A stretch of DNA of 11,907 bases. It comes from Actinomycetota bacterium. GTDB taxonomy: Bacteria > Actinomycetota > Actinomycetes > Actinomycetales > Actinomycetaceae. This document shows positions 8,301 to 11,907 of this stretch, one piece after another (within the stretch, counting starts at the first letter, position 1; each line of letters starts with the position of its first letter). The stretch covers positions 1 through 11,907 of the forward strand of contig JAHYYD010000046.1 of assembly GCA_019425105.1 (NCBI GenBank), in the 5' to 3' direction. Position numbers and translations under genes: made by a program. The notes beneath the pieces are model-generated. The model saw only the letters and a list, made by a program, of their open reading frames with translations. It was not told the origin of the DNA and searched no databases.

Positions 8301-8493
8301 CGGCGACCGGGAGGCACTGTTCCGGATCAGGCAGCAAGCGCCGCAACTTTTCCCTCGGTTCACAACGATCATCGCTCAACCGGGCCTGTGCATCAGATCA
8401 GCCAGTGAAGAGCAACTGAGACTTATTGCCGGCGCCGCTTCATACGTGCAGACAGTGACGAAGGGAGGCTTCGAGGTTTACGGATCGGCCTGA
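5317..8493 (+). CDS. DEAH-box SF2 helicase fused to a C-terminal PD-(D/E)XK-like nuclease
   Basis: A 1058-aa protein from GTG 5317, chosen over TTG 5296 because AGGAGG (5305-5310) lies six bases upstream. After about 110 N-terminal residues come the helicase motifs: MPTGTGKTE (Lys140), LIVDEAHHAP (D245-E-A-H248), FTATPYRRDG (271-280), MLGEGFDLP and QLIGRLAR (424-431), an arrangement like the type I/III restriction and RecQ-like SF2 ATPases. About 480-880 is unassigned. The C-terminal domain has DVLIDDDRSGEAADLVGI (Asp919), then LVHCKYS (H936-C-K938), then DLYEVCGQAM (951-960): an Mrr/PD-(D/E)XK pattern with HCK where QxK or ExK is usual. Such fusions are common in defence islands and are thought to translocate on and cut foreign DNA. 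No methyltransferase or specificity subunit is present, so it is not a standard restriction enzyme. It probably shares the herA transcript. Confidence 0.9.
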   Translation: MRTAHVWATKKVVGKNIIRQLLVPAHDGLDYTDDGRQYIHSRFGCWPAVSGPGEPHGERLAAVLPLDGASGDEVVWVGSRLPVPADAVRESFDGAIGFTSHTCPHSLRRPQIGALHSIVGYQSSGLTEPGIVVMPTGTGKTETMLAWLVAQRPERVLVVVPSSALREQIASKFETLGILQQEGIVGPGAMRPRVGRVAGRFDSEKDAVDFVAACNVVVVTPNAVRASEAAVRRAFFSGFTHLIVDEAHHAPAQTWTEIIRAFGERPVLLFTATPYRRDGQTLPGRVIFRFPLREAQREGYFSRIDFTAVLDLDDDDEALAKAALSRLRSDLNAGHEHLLLARVASKSRADEIHALYSRLAPEFAPKVIYDSLRASDRDAAIRAMRDRTSRVIVCVDMLGEGFDLPTLKIGAFHDAHRSLSPMVQLIGRLARTSAPVPIGTASVFIRQDPKQALSPLRFLLREDPDWDKVLSDITEHATERADEISEFEASFIDIPPDVPVGLLEPKMSARAFLARTVDWDPLAASAVYGDRILDDLISVNRDGTIAWFVIETVADLRWGDIPSLRATDYTLVVLFLDRMQGLLYVHCSDTKHNLDDLVEAVLGHEPAPVNGYDTFKVFAKLDRLVPTNIGLLDARDRDKRFSMYVGSDVETGLTEADRTHKANTHVAAKAFQDGERVTIAAALSGRFWSMRTATNLAEWRRWCRDQGAKLRDGSVDVHSLFRDMIIPVAVKERPPYPFLAVEWPWELYLGSGTSSRVTYNGSGVPLTDAELRIDDYGVDGPLRFSVITPTWELQYEGRFGPTGVHYRPVGDEATVEGGHGTKTPLSTWLNNHKPTLLLSGDRLITGDDRLLAARTEIPPYPRDHLRSLDWTTAGVDITVESQGSDRRKDSIQAYMVRYLAENQTFDVLIDDDRSGEAADLVGIRVDRGDLHVTLVHCKYSSKPEAGSRLADLYEVCGQAMRGARWRDNAALPLLEHLDRRAASYKHRFGGSAFEIGDREALFRIRQQAPQLFPRFTTIIAQPGLCIRSASEEQLRLIAGAASYVQTVTKGGFEVYGSA

Positions 8494-8497
8494 CCCA

Positions 8498-8795
8498 TTC
8501 AGACTCACCGTCCGTGGCGTCACTCAGTACGGTTCCAGCGGCGAGGACATAGGCTCTGAGAGTGCCGACCGAGTAGCCGGGAATAGCATCAATCTGCTCA
8601 AGTGAGGTTCCTTCTCTGTAGCGGATCTGCATCTCAGTCGTCTCTGCCAAGCTCGGGGATTGCCTTCGTAGTCTCTCTCCGGGTTCGCGGAGGAGCCATG
8701 ACAACCGCTCGTGCCCGATCCCAACTTTCCTTGGCAAGCATCTTCAATGACTGCCCCGCACGGTAGGAGGCTCCTGACTCACGAAGGGCCGTCTT
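8498..8795 (-). pseudogene. Frameshifted double helix-turn-helix gene, recombinase-associated type
   Basis: Two minus-strand frames join into one sensible protein. Upstream: ASYRAGQSLKMLAKE (about 8771-8727); after a shift of one base in a run of A (GGAAAG near 8725-8730): VGIGHERLSWLLRE, then EMQIRYREGTSLEQIDAI and GYSVGTLRAYVLAAGTV down to about 8528. Both halves have the pattern YxxGxSLxxLA or I, then a turn, then a second helix and G, typical of the helix-turn-helix units in small actinobacterial DNA-binding proteins and the C-termini of site-specific recombinases. Removing one A restores the frame. The N-terminus is not recognisable and the start is unknown. Its position beside the right attachment repeat suggests a decayed recombination module. 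Whether it was ever part of a full integrase cannot be seen. Confidence 0.5.
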
Positions 8796-8925
8796 GCCCG
8801 GTCGAGATGCCCGCGTGGAGCCTCGACTCTTAAAACGTGATCGACGAGTGCGCCACCGAATATTGAGGTGCCCCGACGCTATATGCGCCAACGGTGGGAC
8901 AAGTTTCGACAAGCCTCCCGCAAGG

Positions 8926-8968
8926 TCCACCATCTTTCCCCGGGCTTCCACTGGAAACCCGGGATTTT
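8926..8968 (+). repeat. Right attachment-site repeat (attR-like) with diverged terminator hairpin
   Basis: TCCACCATC followed by hairpin CCCGGGCTTCC (8939-8949), loop ACT, GGAAACCCGGG (8953-8963) with one C-A mismatch, then ATTTTCT. This is a diverged copy of 154-197 and keeps the CCA that the left copy lacks, so it may be the original chromosomal tmRNA end displaced by the island. The hairpin could still terminate transcription leaving the island. Confidence 0.65.
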
Positions 8969-9487
8969 CTTATACGTGAGCGGCTTCGTGCTGCTGTGCA
9001 GCAGCGCCCTCGTGCAACCGCCGAGGATCGTCGGAGGTTGCTCTGGTCGATCAGTGTGCGCGGTATGGTTAGTTGCAGAGAATCATTGCATCAGATAGGC
9101 CAGCATTGCACTGGATTGTAGGCAGCAAATTGTCTGCCTACAATCCAGTGCATCGATGGCCGTCTGGTTAGCGGGCCGATGCCCAGTTCGGCGCGGCTCG
9201 GGAGAGCATGATCTGCATTCGCGTTATGGATAGGAAACGCTCTCCCGATAGGAAAATAACTAACCAGAACACCATAACCTATCCAGATCCTGGGGCCCCT
9301 CCGGTTGGAACGGTCGCGGATGGTCTGTCTCGCACGCTGTTCTGTGTGACGGTTCCTGGTATCGTGGTGCGCCCCCGTTATGAAGGTTCGCAGGCACGGC
9401 ACATCAATGAACCGACCACCACCCGACAGAGCACTGCTGTCTGAACTCGCATGATGGGCTGCGGCGTGACGTCATTGTTGCTCGTGA
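8969..9487. other. Non-coding region rich in inverted repeats
   Basis: I find no gene with a ribosome site or plausible protein on either strand over about 520 bases. It holds a series of inverted repeats: GCTGCTG/CAGCAGC (8990-9005); GCAACC-g-CCGA/TCGG-a-GGTTGC (9014-9041); the 19-bp hairpin at 9107-9152; GGGAGAGC/GCTCTCCC (9200-9207 and 9239-9246); and GGATAGG/CCTATCC (9228-9234 and 9278-9284). GATAGGAAA occurs twice (9229-9237 and 9247-9255). None ends in a T-run except the attR hairpin just before it. Confidence 0.55.
9107..9152. repeat. Perfect 19-bp inverted repeat (hairpin)
   Basis: TGCACTGGATTGTAGGCAG (9107-9125), loop CAAATTGT, and the exact reverse complement (9134-9152). No T-run follows, so it is not an ordinary terminator. 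The inner part contains ATTGT and ACAAT half-sites of the kind bound by dimeric regulators. It could be an operator pair, a hairpin ncRNA element or the relic of a small mobile element. Confidence 0.85.
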
Positions 9488-9506
9488 ATACCCCTGGGGG
9501 TATAAC
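9478..9506 (+). promoter_or_regulatory. Candidate promoter of the persulfide reductase gene
   Basis: TATAAC (9501-9506, 5 of 6 to TATAAT) with TTGCTC (9478-9483) as a weak -35 at 17 bp. The palindrome 9488-9503 fills the spacer and overlaps the -10, a layout that would let a bound repressor block RNA polymerase. Confidence 0.55.
9488..9503. promoter_or_regulatory. CsoR/CstR-family operator
   Basis: ATACCCCTGGGGGTAT, a perfect palindrome with arms ATACCCC and GGGGTAT about a TG centre. This is the form recognised by CsoR-family repressors (CsoR for copper, CstR for persulfide). The downstream gene is a persulfide/CoA-disulfide reductase-rhodanese, so a CstR-like sulfide/persulfide sensor is the best guess. 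The regulator gene is not in the window. Confidence 0.75.
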
Positions 9507-9554
9507 CGAAGCGGTTGACAGAAGCAGTCCGTCGAGCCAGAAAGTGAGCCGCAC

Positions 9555-11231
9555 ATGCGAGTATTAGTCGTCGGAGGAGTCGCCGGTGGCATGAGCGCGG
9601 CGGCGCGCCTGCGCAGGCGCGACGAGGGTGCCGAGATCATCGTCTTGGAGCGCAGCAAATACGTGTCCTTCGCGAACTGCGGGCTCCCGTACTACGTCGG
9701 CGGCGAGATCGAAGACCCCGCCAAACTCCTCCTCCACACCCCACAATCGCTCAAGGCGGCGCTCAACCTCGACGTACGCATCAACTCCGAGGTCACGGCG
9801 ATTGATCCCGGCGCGCACAGCGTCCAGGTCACCAACACGGAGACCGGCGAGACATACACGCTCACCTACGACCACCTGATTCTCTCCCCGGGAGCCCTTG
9901 CAAGCCTGCCCCCGATCGACGGCCTCAACTCCCCGCGCGTACACACCCTGCGCACGGTTGACGACGCGCTCGCCCTGCGCGAGGCCTCGGGCACGCGAGC
10001 CGTCGTCCTCGGCGCAGGGTTCATCGGCATCGAGGCCACCGAAGCTCTCGCACATCGCGGCTTCGAGACCCACCTCGTCGAGTTCGCCGAGCACGTCCTA
10101 CCGCCCCTCGAAGTCGAGATGGCCACGCTGGTCACGCAGGAGCTGCGCGCCCTCGGCGTTCACGTCCACGCCGGCGTCGCCGCCCAGTCCATCGCCCACG
10201 GCGACGACCACGACTCGGTGACGCTCTCCGACGGCACTGTCCTGGACACCGACCTCATCGTCCTATCTACCGGCGTGCGCCCCGACACCGCCTTCGTCGA
10301 GGCCGCGGGTATCGAGACTGACCGCGGCTACATCCTCGTTGATGAGCATGGGCGTACGAGCGCCGACGATGTCTACGCCGTTGGCGATGGCACGATCGGT
10401 CGCGACCATGACCGCCCCGTCGCCCTGGCCGGACCCGCGAACCGCGGGGGACGCCTCGTCGCCGATGCGATCGCTGACGCGCAGCACGGCGAGGCAACCG
10501 CGCGCCCCATCCCGCGCCCACAAGGCACCGCGATCGTTCGGATCGGGAGCCTCACCGCCGCCATGACCGGCGTTAACCGCGAGACCCTCGATGCCTCGGG
10601 CGCGGAGTACTTCACGGTGCACACGCACGCCAACCAGCACGCGGGCTATTTCCCCGGTGCTAAGCCCGTGCACATCCTCATGCATGTGGGCACCGGCGGG
10701 CAGATTCTCGGCGCGCAAGCCGTGGGCGCCGACGGCGTGGACCGCCGCATCGACGTCATCGCAACCGCAATGCGAGCCGGCTTGAAGGCGACGGACCTCA
10801 TCGACCTGGACCTCGCCTACGCGCCGCCCTACGGCCAGGCCAAGGACCCTGTTAACCAGACCGGCATGGTCGCCCACAATGTGCTGACCGGCGAGCTTGT
10901 CCTCACCGGCCCGGAGGCCCTCACCGAGGACATGCCGGTCCTCGACGTACGCACGCTGGGGGAGTACGCGGCCGGGCACATGCCGAACTCCCTCAACATC
11001 CCCCACACCCAGCTGCGCGACCGCCTCGATGAGGTCCAGGCCTGGGTCGACGAGAACGTCCGCGACCACCCCTTCGTCGTCATGTGCGCGGCGGGCGTGC
11101 GCTCCTGGATCGGCTACCGCATCGTGCGCCACGCGGGCTTCAACGTCACCATGCTGTCGGGCGGTATCCAGACGCTGCGGGCGTGGCTCGGAGAGAAGGC
11201 CGAGGCCGTGCTGGTGAAGGGAGAGGGCTAA
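9555..11231 (+). CDS. CoA-disulfide/persulfide reductase with C-terminal rhodanese domain
   Basis: A 558-aa flavoenzyme, cytoplasmic. It has an N-terminal FAD-binding motif VVGGVAGGMSAA (5-16), the single active-site cysteine of the CoA-disulfide reductase group in SFANCGLPYY (Cys42), the NAD(P)H motif LGAGFIGIE (152-160), the second FAD motif YAVGDG (274-279) and a dimerisation domain with YAPPYGQAKDPVN (422-434; Tyr426 probably corresponds to the conserved substrate-site tyrosine). Residues about 458-550 are a rhodanese domain, DVRTLGEYAAGHMPNSLNIP, with catalytic loop CAAGVRS (Cys511). Family members reduce CoA disulfide or CoA/polysulfide persulfides with NAD(P)H, and the rhodanese domain handles sulfane sulfur. 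ATG 9555 has a modest ribosome site (AAAGTGAG, 9541-9548). The CsoR/CstR-type operator upstream fits induction by sulfide or persulfide stress. High GC at third positions marks it as native chromosome. Confidence 0.94.
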   Translation: MRVLVVGGVAGGMSAAARLRRRDEGAEIIVLERSKYVSFANCGLPYYVGGEIEDPAKLLLHTPQSLKAALNLDVRINSEVTAIDPGAHSVQVTNTETGETYTLTYDHLILSPGALASLPPIDGLNSPRVHTLRTVDDALALREASGTRAVVLGAGFIGIEATEALAHRGFETHLVEFAEHVLPPLEVEMATLVTQELRALGVHVHAGVAAQSIAHGDDHDSVTLSDGTVLDTDLIVLSTGVRPDTAFVEAAGIETDRGYILVDEHGRTSADDVYAVGDGTIGRDHDRPVALAGPANRGGRLVADAIADAQHGEATARPIPRPQGTAIVRIGSLTAAMTGVNRETLDASGAEYFTVHTHANQHAGYFPGAKPVHILMHVGTGGQILGAQAVGADGVDRRIDVIATAMRAGLKATDLIDLDLAYAPPYGQAKDPVNQTGMVAHNVLTGELVLTGPEALTEDMPVLDVRTLGEYAAGHMPNSLNIPHTQLRDRLDEVQAWVDENVRDHPFVVMCAAGVRSWIGYRIVRHAGFNVTMLSGGIQTLRAWLGEKAEAVLVKGEG

Positions 11232-11443
11232 GCATGAGGATTCCTGCCTCGCAAACGACCCCGCGTCGGAGTCCGAAGCAGTAGAATCTCTAGTCACAAC
11301 CTGGAGCGTCCCGATCAACAAACCCGAGCACTCGGTCCTCCGACTGGCCTCATGCGACGGTGCAACCAGTTAGGGTGCCGGCTGATAACCCTATGCAGCG
11401 GGTCCAACGAGGGGCTCGAGGCACGACAACGAAGGAGACGATC

Positions 11444-11623
11444 ATGTGTCGACCCACCACCTGCGAGGTATGCGGAAAGACCACCTGGAAGGGCTGCGGC
11501 AAGCACATCGACTCAGTGAAGGAACAGGTTCCCCCGGATCAGTGGTGCGATAAGAACCATACCGACGAGGAGTACGCCGCCGCCGAAAAGAAGCGTGGTT
11601 TCTTCGGCAGCTTCTGCAAGTAG
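11444..11623 (+). CDS. Small cysteine-rich protein, probable metal binder
   Basis: A 59-aa protein. ATG 11444 is chosen over upstream in-frame ATG 11360 because GAAGGAG (11431-11437) lies six bases before it. The N-terminal half reads MCRPTTCEVCGKTTWKGCGK, with Cys2, Cys7, Cys10 and Cys18 and a later His20, then a Cys in QWCDKNH and a C-terminal FGSFCK. The CxxC plus CxC/H spacing suggests a small zinc-ribbon-like fold. I recall short actinobacterial hypothetical proteins with the same MCR...CxxCGKTTWxGCG start, but know no assigned function. It stands alone, 212 bp after the reductase gene. The inverted repeat TAGGGT/ACCCTA (11371-11376 and 11388-11393) upstream might be an operator but is short. 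Confidence 0.82.
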   Translation: MCRPTTCEVCGKTTWKGCGKHIDSVKEQVPPDQWCDKNHTDEEYAAAEKKRGFFGSFCK

Positions 11624-11639
11624 GCGTCACCCCTCAGGT

Positions 11640-11662
11640 AGCGTCGTGCGCTCCGCGACGCT
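11640..11662 (+). terminator. Weak stem-loop after the cysteine-rich gene
   Basis: AGCGTCG (11640-11646) and CGACGCT (11656-11662) form a 7-bp stem with a 9-base loop, 17 bases after the stop codon. No T-run follows, so terminator function is uncertain. Confidence 0.35.
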
Positions 11663-11734
11663 GGTTCATGTACGCCCATTTCGCGGCCCGCACAGTGGAC
11701 GTGTCAAAGAGCTTTTTTATTCATGCGACGCGGC

Positions 11735-11740
11735 TATCAT
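11735..11740 (+). promoter_or_regulatory. -10 element of a leaderless promoter
   Basis: TATCAT (5 of 6 to TATAAT) ends six bases before ATG 11747, so transcription should begin at or next to the A of the start codon. There is no Shine-Dalgarno site before this ATG. The -35 region (T-rich, 11712-11718) is not a clear match. Leaderless mRNAs are common in actinobacteria. Confidence 0.5.
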
Positions 11741-11746
11741 TGAGTC

Positions 11747-11907
11747 ATGAGGTGGGCGACAAAATCAACGTGGATTCGTATCGCCGGGCTGTTCGGCATC
11801 TACCTGCTGGTACTGGCGGCGTGGTTTGGTGTCTCGCAGGTCTCGGACTCGATGGAGATCGTGAAGAGCCTCGTGTTCCTGATCCTGCTCGCGATCCTGC
11901 CGATCCT
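11747..11907 (+). CDS. Membrane protein, 5' part only
   Basis: An open frame from ATG 11747 running off the window, at least 53 codons. A short basic N-terminus (MRWATKSTWIRIA) is followed by a hydrophobic segment at about residues 12-29 (GLFGIYLLVLAAWFGV), a polar linker with SDSMEIVKS, and a second hydrophobic segment starting at about 41 (LVFLILLAILPI). This predicts an inner-membrane protein with at least two helices. Family cannot be told from this fragment. Confidence 0.65.
   Translation, partial: MRWATKSTWIRIAGLFGIYLLVLAAWFGVSQVSDSMEIVKSLVFLILLAILPI

Larger units (their letters stand above)
154..8968. mobile_element. Degraded integrated island in ssrA carrying defence genes
   Basis: The island is bounded by imperfect direct repeats of the tmRNA 3' end and terminator (154-197 and 8926-8968). 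Inside are a conjugation-type small membrane protein at the left end, a plus-strand defence block in the middle, and a broken helix-turn-helix gene at the right end. Base composition inside is visibly less GC-rich than in the reductase gene at 9555-11231, and codon third positions are more mixed, which fits transfer from another source. Recombination and conjugation functions appear lost, so it is best read as an immobile remnant kept for its cargo. Exact crossover points cannot be placed because the repeats are not identical. Confidence 0.65.

Noticed and set aside
9515..9520. TTGACA as a -35 element
   Set aside because: No -10 hexamer at 16-18 bp downstream, and it lies downstream of the better TATAAC/operator promoter.
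11234..11284. 16-codon frame after the reductase gene
   Set aside because: Short, no distinctive composition and no coupling to a following gene; chance is the simpler explanation.
10263..11321. Long minus-strand open frame (352 codons) opposite the reductase gene
   Set aside because: It lies wholly or nearly so over a strongly supported plus-strand gene with full motif content; high GC creates long antisense frames, and its product is low-complexity and unrecognisable.
1..11907. CRISPR array, insertion-sequence transposase or intact integrase
   Set aside because: No regularly spaced repeats of CRISPR type, no transposase motifs and no tyrosine or serine recombinase catalytic domain seen on either strand.

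Overview
The window looks like a stretch of chromosome from a high-GC actinobacterium. The evidence is an actinobacterial-type tmRNA 3' end, GTG starts with strong Shine-Dalgarno sites, a candidate leaderless promoter, and flanking genes of clearly higher GC than the centre. Genus cannot be fixed from the sequence alone.

Layout. (1) Positions 1-197: 3' part of the tmRNA gene (ssrA) and its hairpin terminator. (2) About 161-8925: an inserted island. The tmRNA tail plus terminator is repeated imperfectly at 8926-8968, and this second copy has the CCA end that the left copy lacks (CAA), so the two copies look like attL and attR of an insertion into ssrA. The island carries a small minus-strand membrane protein of the type found in actinobacterial conjugative elements (probably ended early by a nonsense codon), a plus-strand block of defence-type genes, and, next to the right repeat, a frameshifted minus-strand double helix-turn-helix gene. 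No intact integrase is seen, so the island is probably immobile. (3) 8969-9487: non-coding DNA full of inverted repeats, including a perfect 19-bp hairpin. (4) 9488-11231: a CsoR/CstR-type palindrome in a promoter in front of a fused CoA-disulfide/persulfide reductase-rhodanese. (5) 11444-11623: a small cysteine-rich protein. (6) 11747-end: start of a membrane protein with a promoter placed for leaderless transcription.

The core of the island is a SIR2-domain protein followed 7 nt later by a HerA/DUF87 ATPase, the pair known from SIR2-HerA (Nezha) anti-phage systems, in which SIR2 destroys NAD+ on infection. Downstream is a 1058-aa superfamily 2 (DEAH) helicase with a C-terminal PD-(D/E)XK-like nuclease domain; upstream is a protein of an uncharacterised family. 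Two small reading frames (34 and 46 codons), too short for ordinary gene calling, sit immediately before the SIR2 gene and before the helicase-nuclease gene. Each has its own Shine-Dalgarno site and each stop codon overlaps the next gene's GTG start in the same GTGA arrangement. This repeated architecture suggests translational coupling and that SIR2, HerA and the helicase-nuclease are expressed as one module. Whether they work as one system is inference.
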